Part shown: one piece after another, positions 46,171 to 55,332 of the stretch | Position numbering within the stretch: position 1 is the stretch's first letter | Layout: the number at the start of each line of letters is the position of its first letter | Origin: Rudaea sp. | Lineage (GTDB): Bacteria; Pseudomonadota; Gammaproteobacteria; Xanthomonadales; Rhodanobacteraceae | Reading direction: 5' to 3' | DNA length: 64,000 bases | NCBI GenBank assembly: GCA_031291055.1 | Contig: JARLJU010000236.1 | Span: 62,001-126,000, forward strand | Translations under genes and position numbers: made by a program | Notes under the pieces: generated by a model | The model's database searches: none | Seen by the model: the letters and a program-made list of their open reading frames with translations, nothing else | What the model was told of the DNA's origin: nothing

Positions 46171-46442
46171 GGCGTGCTCCTGTGGGGTGTCCATCATCGC
46201 CGATGCGAGTCGGCTTGGCCAGACCGAGAATGTCTGGAATGTTCTGAAACGGCTCGCCCGACGTTCACCTGCCGCACGCGACCCCTTAGATGTCCATGAC
46301 AGGGTCAAAAATCGCCATGAAAGCAAGTTTCGAAATCGCGGTTGCACTTGCCGCATCCCTTGTGGACAGCCTCGTCGCAACGACGCCGGCGAGTACAAGA
46401 CCTGATCCCGGACTGCGAATCCGGACGATAACCACCGGCGCG

Positions 46443-47006
46443 TCACGAACCGCCCAGCGTCCCCATGAACTTGCGGTAGTAGCGCAACTCGTCGATCGAG
46501 TCGTGCACGTCGCTCAGCGCCGTGTGCGTGGATTCCTTGGAGAAGCCCTTGTGCAATTCAGGCGCCCAGCGCCGCGCCAATTCCTTGACTGTGGAAACAT
46601 CCAGGTTGCGATAGTGAAAAAATTTCTCCAGGCGCGGCATCAGGCGATGCAGGAAGCGCCTGTCCTGGCAGATTGAATTGCCGCACATCGGCGACTTGCC
46701 GGGGGCTACCCAGCGCAGGAGAAAATCCAAGGTCAGGGCTTCAGCCGTGGCCATGTCGATCCTGGATTCAAGCACGCGCTGCCACAGTCCGGACTTGCGG
46801 TGCTGGTTGCGGTTCCAGTCGTCCATCGCCTCCAGCCGTTCCTGGTCGTGCCGGATTGCGAATTCTTGTCCTTCTGCCAAGATATTCAATGACTTGTCGG
46901 TAACAACAGTGGCGATTTCGAGGATTGAATCCGTATCCGTATCGAGCCCAGTCATCTCCAGATCGATCCAGATCAAATGCTCCTCATGGGTGGCGGCCGT
47001 GTTCAT
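46443..47006 (-). CDS. orn: Oligoribonuclease
   Basis: This 187-residue DEDDh exonuclease degrades very short RNAs, including pGpG from c-di-GMP turnover. The motifs are WIDLEMTGL (Asp15, Glu17), [15 protein letters not shown] and [22 protein letters not shown] precedes ATG at 47006. It is divergent from a GGDEF/EAL protein, whose EAL product pGpG is an Orn substrate; whether this pairing matters is unknown. Confidence 0.97.
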   Translation of the reverse strand: MNTAATHEEHLIWIDLEMTGLDTDTDSILEIATVVTDKSLNILAEGQEFAIRHDQERLEAMDDWNRNQHRKSGLWQRVLESRIDMATAEALTLDFLLRWVAPGKSPMCGNSICQDRRFLHRLMPRLEKFFHYRNLDVSTVKELARRWAPELHKGFSKESTHTALSDVHDSIDELRYYRKFMGTLGGS

Positions 47007-47140
47007 TTCTTGGGCTCCTGCAGCTCAGGGCCGGCACCATAACATTCATGCGGCGGCCACGCCCAGCGGCCGCCGTTTGCGCTCCGGGGGCAGGGAAGCT
47101 AACCTCACGGGTTGGCAATGGCTTCACAGGGGGAGCCGCC

Positions 47141-49747
47141 GTGGATCGCGTTCTGTTGGTGGAAGCCTCGGCCACGCGCCGACGTGCCATGCACACGCTG
47201 CTGGCCGCCAAGGGTTTCCAGGTCAGCGAGCTGGCTACCTGTGCGCAGGCGTTGCCCGTGCTCGAACGCCTGGTTACCACGCCCTTGGGCTTTCGCGGCA
47301 TCGTGGTCGGCTGGCCCGAGTTCACCGACGCACATGCCGACGAAGTACTCACTTTGCTGCGCCAGGATGAGTTCGAGCATTTCGCCGTTCTTCTGCTCGC
47401 GGACAGCAACGATGGCGCCGCGGTCAACTGGATGATGAAACGGGCCAGCACCGGCCTGTTGCTGTGGAGCGACTACAGCGAATGCGCCGATGCGATGCTC
47501 AAGCTGCTCAGCCCGCCGTCGCCGACGCTGCCGGATCTCGAACACGGCGGCCAGTCGCATCTGCGTGTGCTGTTCGTTGATGATTCGGCGACGGTGCGCG
47601 TGGCCTTCCGCCGCCTGCTGATGAAGCATGGCTATCTGGTCGAAACCGCCGAGGATGTGGAAGACGGCTGGCGCAAGGCCCAGAGCGTATCGTTCGATCT
47701 GGCCATCGTCGACTACTTCATGCCCGGCGATCCGGGCACCGTGCTGGTGCGACGGATGAAGAACGATGCACGTACCAGCGGTGTGCTCTCGGCGATCATC
47801 ACCGGCACGTATTCCGACCGCGTCATCAACGAATCGCTCGGCGCCGGCGCGATGGAATGCCTGTTCAAGAGCGAAGCGCGCGAATTGTTTCTCGCACGCC
47901 TGGGCTCGCTGGCACGTGCGGTGGAGGATCGCAAATCCGTCGACGCCGAGCGCCGCAGGCTGCAAAGTATACTCAGCTCGGTGGGCGACGGCGTCTATGG
48001 CGTCGACAGCCGCGGATTCATCCAGTTCATCAATCCGGCCGCCCTGGACATGCTCGGTCACAACGAGGCCGCGGACCTGATCGGCGAACCGGCATTCGAC
48101 AGCTTCCACCACAGCTTCGAGGACGGGACGCCGGTGCCGCGCAGCGCCTGCTTCCTGTCGCAATGCTACGCCCAGGGTGGCCAGGTGCCAGGCTGGCAGA
48201 CCGTGTTCTGGAGCAAGGCGCGACGGCCGATGCCGGTGGAATGCACGGTTTACCCGATGCAGATGGACGGCCGCCGCGAAGGTTCCGTCGTCGCGTTCCG
48301 CGATATTTCCGCGCGGCGCATGCTCGAGGAAGAATTGCGCTGGCAGGCCGGTCACGATGCGCTGACCAAGCTGCACAATCGCGCCTGGTTCGAGACCGAG
48401 CTCGAGCAGGAAATAACGCGCCTGAAACGTACCGAACATGTCTCGCTGCTATTGTTCCTGGATCTGGATCGCTTCAAGTACATCAACGATACCGCCGGCC
48501 ATACCGCCGGCGATCAGCTGCTGGTCGAAATCAGCAGGCGCCTGTCCTCGCGCCTGCGTGCGAGCGATCACATTGCACGCATGGGCGGCGACGAATACGC
48601 GATCATCCTGCGCAACGTGAATCGCGCCGATGTCGGCCAGATCGCCGATGAATTCCGCAAGTCGCTCAGTGCGTTGCCGTTCGCCTACGGCGGCAAGAGC
48701 TATCGCGTCGGCGTGTCGATCGGCGTGGCCCGGCTCGACCAGCACACGCCGTCGCGCAGCGAGGCGATGGCCGCAGCCGATGTTGCGCTGCATCTGGCCA
48801 AGCGCAATGGCCGCAACATGATCCACGTGTTTTCCGCCGACAGCGATCAGCGCGCGCGCATGGACATGGAGCTGGGCTGGTCTTCGCGCCTGGAAACGGC
48901 GCTGAAGAGCAATGGTTTCGTTCTGCACTACCAACCGATTCTGCCGATGGCGCAAGTCGAATACGATCACCTGCCGGAGCAGCAGGGCGCATTGTGGACA
49001 CGTCATATGCGCCACCACAGCCCGGCGCAACGTGATTTCTACGAGGCGCTGATCCGCCTGCGCGCGCCGGATGGAACCCTGGTGGCGCCGAACGCATTCC
49101 TGCCCGCGGCCGAACGCTTCAGCATGATCGCCGACATTGATCGCTGGGTGATCCGTCACGCTTTCCAGGTGCTGCGCGATCAGAACATGCAGGAAGCCCC
49201 GACCGGCCTTTCCATCAATCTGTCGACGCAATCTCTGACCCACGGCGATCTGAACCGCTACATCACCGATTGCCTGGTCGAGTTCAACGTCGATCCGCGC
49301 GCGGTGATTTTCGAGATCACCGAATCCGGCGCGCTCAATCATGTCGAAGCCGTGCGTCACCTGATCCAGGAACTCAAGCCCTTCGGCTGCCGGTTCGCGC
49401 TTGACGACTTCGGCATCGGTTTCTCCTCGTTCGCGCATCTGAAACATCTGGACGTGGATTTTCTCAAGATCGATGGCTCCTTCATCCAGGGCCTGCTCAA
49501 CGATCCGGTCGATCTGGCGGTCATCAGCGCGATCACCAATATCGCCCACTCGATCGGCAAGATCGCCGTTGCCGAACACGTGGATCGCCCGGAAATCCTG
49601 CGTGCCCTGCATGCCTGCGGCGTCGATCAGGCGCAAGGCTTCTACATCGGCCGGCCGCGGCCCAGCCTGCGTGCGGCCAACGGCCAGCTGGAGCTGCTGC
49701 AGGGTGGCGAAGGCTCGGACAGCACGGGGCTGAGGGCCGAAGGCTGA
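47141..49747 (+). CDS. REC-PAS-GGDEF-EAL cyclic-di-GMP regulator
   Basis: This 868-residue regulator has two receiver-like domains, a PAS domain, a GGDEF domain and an EAL domain. The first receiver (1-115) lacks the phospho-acceptor and reads GIVVGWPE; the second has VLFVDDSATVR and Asp191 in IVDYFMPGD. The cyclase site is GGDEY (482-486) with an RASD inhibitory site just before. The EAL domain has EALIRL (from Glu635), INLSTQSL, IFEITESG, LDDFGIGFSS and LKIDGSF, so phosphodiesterase activity is likely. About 20 residues are inserted before EALIRL. GTG at 47141 was chosen because GGGGGAG stands 5 nt upstream. Confidence 0.92.
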   Translation: MDRVLLVEASATRRRAMHTLLAAKGFQVSELATCAQALPVLERLVTTPLGFRGIVVGWPEFTDAHADEVLTLLRQDEFEHFAVLLLADSNDGAAVNWMMKRASTGLLLWSDYSECADAMLKLLSPPSPTLPDLEHGGQSHLRVLFVDDSATVRVAFRRLLMKHGYLVETAEDVEDGWRKAQSVSFDLAIVDYFMPGDPGTVLVRRMKNDARTSGVLSAIITGTYSDRVINESLGAGAMECLFKSEARELFLARLGSLARAVEDRKSVDAERRRLQSILSSVGDGVYGVDSRGFIQFINPAALDMLGHNEAADLIGEPAFDSFHHSFEDGTPVPRSACFLSQCYAQGGQVPGWQTVFWSKARRPMPVECTVYPMQMDGRREGSVVAFRDISARRMLEEELRWQAGHDALTKLHNRAWFETELEQEITRLKRTEHVSLLLFLDLDRFKYINDTAGHTAGDQLLVEISRRLSSRLRASDHIARMGGDEYAIILRNVNRADVGQIADEFRKSLSALPFAYGGKSYRVGVSIGVARLDQHTPSRSEAMAAADVALHLAKRNGRNMIHVFSADSDQRARMDMELGWSSRLETALKSNGFVLHYQPILPMAQVEYDHLPEQQGALWTRHMRHHSPAQRDFYEALIRLRAPDGTLVAPNAFLPAAERFSMIADIDRWVIRHAFQVLRDQNMQEAPTGLSINLSTQSLTHGDLNRYITDCLVEFNVDPRAVIFEITESGALNHVEAVRHLIQELKPFGCRFALDDFGIGFSSFAHLKHLDVDFLKIDGSFIQGLLNDPVDLAVISAITNIAHSIGKIAVAEHVDRPEILRALHACGVDQAQGFYIGRPRPSLRAANGQLELLQGGEGSDSTGLRAEG

Positions 49748-49849
49748 GGAAAATTGCGGCAAAATATACTCTGTGGCAGGTGATGGTTTCTGAAGTAAGA
49801 TCGCCGTGTGCTCCGAGCGGGCATCAACGGACACCGAACCCAGCACGCC

Positions 49850-51346
49850 ATGCCTTCAACACCCAGCCCTCAGCCCTGCACCTTCTACTGGCACGACTAC
49901 GAAACCTTCGGCATCGATTCGCGCCGCGATCGTCCGTCACAGTTTGCCGGCCAGCGCACCACGCTTGATCTGGAGCCCATCGGCTCACCATTGTCGATCT
50001 ATTGCAAGCCGGCACCGGACATCCTGCCACAGCCCGTGTCCTGCCTGATCACCGGCATCACGCCGCAACTGGCCGAACGCGAAGGCGTGATCGAGGCCGA
50101 GTTCGCCGCACGGCTGCATGACGAGCTTGCCCTGCCCGGTACCTGCGGCGTGGGTTACAATTCGATCCGCTTCGATGACGAGTTCACCCGCAACCTGCTC
50201 TATCGCAATTTCCACGATCCCTACGAACGCGAATGGAAGGACGGAAACTCGCGCTGGGACATCATCGACCTCGCACGCATGTGCTATGCGCTGCGCCCGG
50301 AGGGGATCCGATGGCCGCATCGCGAGCGCGCACCGGGCGCGCTGCAGACGCCTGCCGGCGAAGTGCCCAGCTTCCGCCTGGAGGATCTGGCCAGCGCAAA
50401 CCATCTGGTCCATGAACATGCCCACGATGCGCTGTCGGACGTGCACGCGACCATCGCGCTCGCGCGGCTGCTGCGCACGCGCCAGCCGCGGTTGTGGGAT
50501 TTCTATTTTTCGCTGAGGAAAAAGCAGCGCGTGATCGAGCTGCTCGACTGGGCACATCGAACGCCGGTGCTGCATGTGTCGTCGCGCTACCCCGCCGAGC
50601 GGGGCTGTCTGGCGATGGTCGTACCGTTGGCGGTACATCCGGTGCAACAGAACAAAGTCATCGTCTACGATCTGGATATCGATCCGACGGCGCTGATCGA
50701 GCTGGATGCGAGCGACATTGCCGACCGCGTGTTCACCGCTCGGGCGGATCTGCCCGACGACGTGGCGCGGATTCCGCTCAAGGCCGTATCGATCAACAAA
50801 TCGCCGGGACTGGCGCCGCTGTCGGTGTTGAAAGATGCCGACACGAAGCGCATCGGCCTCGACGTGGCTCGTTGCGAGCGGCATCTGCAACTGTTGCAGA
50901 GGTCGGCAGATGTCGCGGAAAAATGCCGCCGCGTGTTTGCGGGCGCGCGCGACGATTTGCACCGTCCCGACCCCGAGCTGGCGATCTACGGCGGCTTCGC
51001 CAGCGATGCCGACAGGCGTCTTTGCAACCAGGTCCGAAGTACGCCGTTTGCCGCACTTGGCACGCGGCAATTCGGTTTCCACGACTCACGCTTCGATGAA
51101 CTGCTGTTTCGCTATCGCGCTCGCAACTGGCCGCAAACGCTGACGCACGCCGAGCACGCGCGTTGGGCCGAATTTGAGCGCAGCCGGTTGACGCAATCCA
51201 CGCCGCTGACGAACCTTACCCTGGATCAGTATTTTGCCGAGATCGCGGCTTTGCGCGCCGGTGCCGCAACGACCGGCGCACAGCGTATCATCCTTGATCA
51301 GCTCGAAATCTGGGGGCGCGAATTGGCTGCAGGCGTGGGTGTTTGA
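49850..51346 (+). CDS. sbcB: Exodeoxyribonuclease I
   Basis: This 498-residue 3'-5' single-strand DNA exonuclease acts in recombination and mismatch repair. The DEDDh motifs are FYWHDYETFG, GYNSIRFDDEFTRN and HDALSDVHATIALARLL. The SH3-like and C-terminal helical domains (DSRFDELLFRYRARNWP) are present and the length is normal. ATG at 49850 was preferred over the upstream in-frame codon at 49808, which lies in poorly conserved sequence. It is a single gene, followed by REP-like hairpins. Confidence 0.95.
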   Translation: MPSTPSPQPCTFYWHDYETFGIDSRRDRPSQFAGQRTTLDLEPIGSPLSIYCKPAPDILPQPVSCLITGITPQLAEREGVIEAEFAARLHDELALPGTCGVGYNSIRFDDEFTRNLLYRNFHDPYEREWKDGNSRWDIIDLARMCYALRPEGIRWPHRERAPGALQTPAGEVPSFRLEDLASANHLVHEHAHDALSDVHATIALARLLRTRQPRLWDFYFSLRKKQRVIELLDWAHRTPVLHVSSRYPAERGCLAMVVPLAVHPVQQNKVIVYDLDIDPTALIELDASDIADRVFTARADLPDDVARIPLKAVSINKSPGLAPLSVLKDADTKRIGLDVARCERHLQLLQRSADVAEKCRRVFAGARDDLHRPDPELAIYGGFASDADRRLCNQVRSTPFAALGTRQFGFHDSRFDELLFRYRARNWPQTLTHAEHARWAEFERSRLTQSTPLTNLTLDQYFAEIAALRAGAATTGAQRIILDQLEIWGRELAAGVGV

Positions 51347-51386
51347 AATTCCATCGACCGCGTCGGCGTTGCCGCCTCGCGCGTCC

Positions 51387-51406
51387 TTCCGGCAGGGGTG
51401 CCGGAA
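51387..51406. repeat. Perfect inverted repeat downstream of sbcB
   Basis: TTCCGGCA and TGCCGGAA pair around GGGG, 41 nt after the exonuclease stop. It resembles one arm of a REP-like pair with the hairpin at 51487. Confidence 0.5.
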
Positions 51407-51486
51407 ACCGGACTGCAGGGATGCGATCTTTGCGATAGTGTGTGTACATTGCGGCATTCGGTTTGCCGTCCTCGGCAACTGGAATC

Positions 51487-51519
51487 CGTCACTCCCTGCC
51501 GGAGTGACGACATCTTTTT
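51487..51519 (+). terminator. REP-like hairpin with T tract after sbcB
   Basis: CGTCACTCC and GGAGTGACG form a perfect 9-bp stem (51487-51509) with a CTGCC loop, followed shortly by five T residues (51515-51519). It could end the sbcB transcript; the sequence also resembles GTCATTCC-type intergenic repeats. Confidence 0.5.
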
Positions 51520-51570
51520 GTACGCAAGACCGTTGACGAATCGTGGGATCCGACTTCAACAGATGACATC

Positions 51571-52257
51571 ATGGCCAAGACATACTTTTCCACAGCCACA
51601 TTCCGTTTCCTGCGCGCCCTGTCGCGCAACAACAACCGCACGTGGTTCCATGCCCACGCTGCGGACTATGAGCGCCACGTACGCGAGCCCTTCCTCGCCT
51701 TCATCGCCGACCTGCAGTCGCCATTGGCAAGGATCAGTTCGCACTACCGCGCGGATCCGCGCAAGACCGGCGGTTCGCTGTTCCGCATCCATCGCGACAC
51801 CCGCTTCGCCAACGACAAGACACCGTACAAGCCCTGGGCCGGCGCACGCTTTTTCCACGAACGCCGTCGTGAAGTCGAGGCGCCATCGTTCTACCTGCAT
51901 ATCCAGCCCGGCGATTGTTTCGCCGGCGGCGGCATCTGGCATCCCGAGCCGCAAACCCTGAAGCGGATGCGCGATTTCATCGTCGACAATCCTGCCGCAT
52001 GGGCGCGCGCCACGCGCAGCAAGCCTTTCCGCGAGCATTTCCAGTTCTGGGGTGAGAGCCTCAAGCGTCCGCCGCGCGGCTACGACCTGCAGCATGAATT
52101 CATCGACGACCTGAAGCGCAGGAATTTTGCCGCCGGCGAGCAAATCAGCGATGCCGTCGCTTGTTCGAGCAAGTTGCTGCCCGCCGTGGTTGCGATCTTC
52201 AAGCGGATCGCGCCGATGAATGATTATCTTTGCGCGGCGCTGGATCTGGAGTTTTGA
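51571..52257 (+). CDS. DUF2461 (TIGR02453) family protein
   Basis: This is a 228-residue soluble protein of the DUF2461 family, with unknown biochemical function. Family blocks are FRFLRALSRNNNRTWFHAH, LFRIHRDTRFANDKTPYKPW and YLHIQPGDCFAGGGIWHPEP. It has no signal peptide or membrane span. The ATG at 51571 has no clear Shine-Dalgarno sequence. It is followed by a disrupted acetyltransferase gene on the same strand. Confidence 0.88.
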   Translation: MAKTYFSTATFRFLRALSRNNNRTWFHAHAADYERHVREPFLAFIADLQSPLARISSHYRADPRKTGGSLFRIHRDTRFANDKTPYKPWAGARFFHERRREVEAPSFYLHIQPGDCFAGGGIWHPEPQTLKRMRDFIVDNPAAWARATRSKPFREHFQFWGESLKRPPRGYDLQHEFIDDLKRRNFAAGEQISDAVACSSKLLPAVVAIFKRIAPMNDYLCAALDLEF

Positions 52258-52294
52258 GTCCGGGACGCGCGCGTCCGAACAACGAGGGCCTTGC

Positions 52295-52757
52295 GTGAGC
52301 GATCAAGTGAAAATCCGGCCCGCGGCGAAAAAGCGATTTCGCACAATGGAAGCCTCTCTGGGATGGCTACAACGCCTTCTACGGTCGCGCCGGGCCGACT
52401 GCACTGTCGTCGGAAATCACGCTGATGACCTGGTCGCGTTTCTTCGATGCGTATGAGCCGATGCACGCGCTTGTCGCGGAAGAATCCGGAAGACTGCTTG
52501 GCCTGGCACACTATCTATTCCACCGCAGCACGATCCAGATTGCGCCGACATGTTACCTGCAGGACCTGTTCACGGTGGAACAAGCGCGCGGCAAAGGGGT
52601 CGGCCGCGCCCTTGTCAACGCTGTATATGAGTGGGCACTGGCTGCGGCGGCACCGCGCGTCTACTGGCAGACCCATGAAACCAATGGCGTCGCCATGCAG
52701 CTCTACGACAAGGTCGCCGAACGGTCGGGCTTCGTCGTCTACCGAAAGCTGCTGTGA
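52295..52757 (+). pseudogene. GNAT N-acetyltransferase with a +1 frameshift
   Basis: GTG at 52295 with GAGGG 6 nt upstream encodes MSDQVKIRPAAK. One extra A in a run of five (52328-52332) then shifts the frame. Reading on after skipping one base gives SDFAQWKPLWDGYNAFYG and ALSSEITLMTWSRFFD, which continue into an intact GNAT core with QDLFTVEQARGKGVGRALV as the acetyl-CoA loop. The unshifted protein would be about 153 residues. Either this is a recent inactivating mutation, an assembly error in a homopolymer, or less likely recoding. The substrate is unknown. Confidence 0.82.
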
Positions 52758-52960
52758 CCGGATTTCAGCGGTCGGCGCGAGGGGCTCACCGGAGACTTTG
52801 GCGCACCTGACCTATCCAGCGGCATGGTCGCGAGCGATGCCGGTGGCGGCAGCGTATAGTCGAACCCGAACTGCGGTGTCGCATTCTCGAACCGGTTGGC
52901 GTTACACGATGCAGCCGCCTGCATCAGCGCCAATCCATCAACCCACGCAAGGAGATATCC

Positions 52961-53233
52961 ATGCCGAAATACGTGATCGAACGTGAGATACCGGGTGCGG
53001 GAAAGTTGACGTCTGCCGAACTCCAGGGGATTTCAGCCAAGTCCTGCGGCGTCCTGCAAAATCTCGGGCCGTCGATTCAATGGGTCGAAAGCTACGTCAC
53101 CGACGATAAGGTCTATTGCGTATACATTGCACCAAATGAAGCCTTGGTGCGTGAGCACGCACGCCTGGGCGGATTCCCCGCCAACAAGGTTTCCGAAGTG
53201 CGCACGACGATCGATCCGACCACGGCTGAATAA
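52961..53233 (+). CDS. DUF4242 family small protein
   Basis: This is a 90-residue cytoplasmic protein starting PKYVIEREIPGAGKLT, the typical DUF4242 opening, with VESYVTDDKVYCVYIAPNEALVREHARLGGFP as the family core. Some family members are annotated as nickel-binding, but function is not established. AAGGAG precedes ATG at ideal spacing. It is likely its own transcript. Confidence 0.85.
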   Translation: MPKYVIEREIPGAGKLTSAELQGISAKSCGVLQNLGPSIQWVESYVTDDKVYCVYIAPNEALVREHARLGGFPANKVSEVRTTIDPTTAE

Positions 53234-53254
53234 CCCCGCGAGAATCTTAGAACC

Positions 53255-53325
53255 GCAGGGTGGGCTTCAATCCACCGCTTTTGTCGCGTCGAACGTCAAA
53301 GGTGGGCTAGAAGCCCACCCTACGC
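53255..53325. repeat. GTAGGGTGGGCT-type palindromic intergenic repeat
   Basis: GCAGGGTGGGCTTC at 53255-53268 is inverted at 53310-53325 as GAAGCCCACCCTACGC with one mismatch. Inner copies ATCCACC and GGTGGGCT make a nested stem. The unit of about 71 bp looks like the common GTAGGGTGGGCT intergenic repeat of proteobacteria. It lies 22 bp after the DUF4242 stop and 20 bp before the convergent protease stop, where it may also act as a terminator. Confidence 0.7.
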
Positions 53326-53344
53326 GTTCCTCCACCAAAAAATT

Positions 53345-54154
53345 TCACTCAAACCCGTTCGTAAAGATGGTCCCGTAGAGAAACCCCACGCCGGCGATAT
53401 CGTCTGCACCGAGCTGTCGTTTGATCACGCCCAGACAGCGCGGATCGACGCACATGACGGGGCATGTGCCATCGTACGCAGGGTGCTCCAGACCGACGGC
53501 GTGACCGAGCTCATGCAAGGCCAGACCTTGAAAATCGTTCGGCGCATACGTCTGATCGTATGGAGTGCCTTCAGCCAGCGGATAGTTCTGATAATAGGCA
53601 TTCGCATTGAACAGGATATTGCCGGCGCCGGTGCCGCCGTTGGGCGGCGGCGAGTAACCCACCGCGGCGCCTTCGCCACCGCCACTGCCGAACGCAAACA
53701 CGCCGATGCGGATCTGGCCCGTTGCCGGAGGCATGGCCAGCGGATCGTCGATCGGCACGCCGCTATCTGAATCGAGCTTTATGAACTGGATTCCGCTGTA
53801 CGCGGACCATTGCGCCATCATCGCGGTGATCTGCGGTTCGAGCGAAGTCAGCAGCACCGGTGCAAAACCGCCACCCGGAGATATCTCCATCTGGATCGAA
53901 TCGACGCTGACGCCCGGACAGGCGCTGCCACAATACGCACTGCCCGACGTGCCGGCCGGGATGAACGACCAGTAGACGATTCCGCCGACCGTGCCGGCGT
54001 GGTTGTCGCCCCACTTCAGATAGAGCGTCTGGCCGTCGCTCATGTATGAATTCACGACGAACGCACTTGATCGACTGGCAAAGGCAAGCAATAACAAGAC
54101 CACGACGCTGGTTAAACCAGCTCGGACTTGGCCCGATGAAAACGCGGTCGCCAT
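53345..54154 (-). CDS. Secreted matrixin-like zinc metalloprotease
   Basis: This 269-residue exported protein has the metzincin zinc motif HELGHAVGLEH (214-224) and a following Met-turn CPVMC (Met234), so it should be a zinc endopeptidase of the M10/matrixin group. A signal peptide spans about 1-31. There is no obvious pro-domain cysteine switch. The C-terminus ends in IFTNGFE, a short tail seen on other secreted proteins in this lineage and echoed in two genes of this window. Target proteins are unknown. Confidence 0.87.
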   Translation of the reverse strand: MATAFSSGQVRAGLTSVVVLLLLAFASRSSAFVVNSYMSDGQTLYLKWGDNHAGTVGGIVYWSFIPAGTSGSAYCGSACPGVSVDSIQMEISPGGGFAPVLLTSLEPQITAMMAQWSAYSGIQFIKLDSDSGVPIDDPLAMPPATGQIRIGVFAFGSGGGEGAAVGYSPPPNGGTGAGNILFNANAYYQNYPLAEGTPYDQTYAPNDFQGLALHELGHAVGLEHPAYDGTCPVMCVDPRCLGVIKRQLGADDIAGVGFLYGTIFTNGFE

Positions 54155-54372
54155 TGAAGATTGCCCGAAGGCCGAAAGCTCGCTTCCAAGTATAGCGCTC
54201 GGGCAGGATCAGCAAGCACCACAAGTACGATCCATTGCGGCATATACGCCGGATGCCAACGTTTCATCGATGCGAGTGCTTAGCTGCGGTTTCCGGCGTC
54301 TCGATCCGGGATTGGAACCCCGGACTGTGCAATATCGGACAGACAGAGCCATGACCGGCCAAGTCGGCAGTT

Positions 54373-55332
54373 TCATGCCTCGGCAAAAGCAAATGCCAAC
54401 ACATCGCGGATATCGTCGCTATCCGTCATTGCCATCAACAGACGTTCGATGCCGAGAGCAACACCCGCGCACGCGGGCATGCCATGGTCCAGCGCAGCAA
54501 GAAGATTTTCGTCGGGCGGCAATTCAGGCAGCCCGCGTTCGCGAAGGCGCGCATTGTCGCGGACGAATCGCGCGCGCTGCTCGACCGCATCGGTCAACTC
54601 GTGATAGCCATTGGCCAATTCATGCTGACCGAGATACACCTCAAAGCGTTCGGCCACCGGCGGATCGTCGTGGCGAATCCGTGCCAGCGCACATTGGCTC
54701 ATGGGATAGTCGTAAACGACGGTGATGCAGTCGCGGCGGAAATCCGGCTGGATGCGATGGGTCAGCAGCAGATCCAGCCAGTCGTCGCGCGAAAGTCCCT
54801 GCGCATCGACGCGCACATCGCCCAGGGCCATTTGCAGTCCCGCCTGGTCTGCGTCGAAGGGATCGATGCCGAGCGCCGCAAGGAATAAATCCCGGTAGCT
54901 GATTTTTTGCACCGACGCCTTTTTTCCGCTCAGCTCAAGCGCGAGCTGCGCCAGCTCGACCACCTCGTCGATCAAGCGGCGATGGTCCCAGCCGACGCGG
55001 TACCATTCCAGCATCGTAAATTCAGGATTGTGCCGACGCCCTGCTTCGGCGTCGCGAAATACACGGCCCAGTTCATAACAATCGCCGATACCGGCTGCAA
55101 GCAGACGCTTCTGTGCAAACTCCGACGAGGTGCGCAACCAGCGCGCCCGCGATCCGGAATCCACATGTCCGTGAAACTGCGTGGTGAAACTCCGGATATT
55201 CGGATCGGTATTCGCAGCTGCCGACAGGATCGGCGTCTCGACTTCAAGCACGTTGCGTGCGGCAAAGAATTCGCGGATTTGCGCGTAGAGGCGCGCGCGC
55301 AATCTCAATGTTTGCTCGAGCTTTATACTCAT
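54373..55332 (-). CDS. epmA: Elongation factor P--(R)-beta-lysine ligase
   Basis: This 319-residue enzyme is a truncated class II lysyl-tRNA synthetase homologue that attaches (R)-beta-lysine to a lysine of EF-P. Motif 2 (FRDAEAGRRHNPEFTMLEWY) and motif 3 (GVALGIERLLMAM) are present, and the anticodon-binding domain of LysRS is absent, as expected. ATG at 55332 overlaps the acyltransferase stop by 4 bp. EpmB is not in the window. Confidence 0.93.
   Translation of the reverse strand: MSIKLEQTLRLRARLYAQIREFFAARNVLEVETPILSAAANTDPNIRSFTTQFHGHVDSGSRARWLRTSSEFAQKRLLAAGIGDCYELGRVFRDAEAGRRHNPEFTMLEWYRVGWDHRRLIDEVVELAQLALELSGKKASVQKISYRDLFLAALGIDPFDADQAGLQMALGDVRVDAQGLSRDDWLDLLLTHRIQPDFRRDCITVVYDYPMSQCALARIRHDDPPVAERFEVYLGQHELANGYHELTDAVEQRARFVRDNARLRERGLPELPPDENLLAALDHGMPACAGVALGIERLLMAMTDSDDIRDVLAFAFAEA

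Noticed and set aside
46171-46442. Possible tRNA or small gene between the Bax-inhibitor and orn genes
   Set aside because: No cloverleaf or anticodon-arm pattern and no credible start codon with a ribosome-binding site was found.
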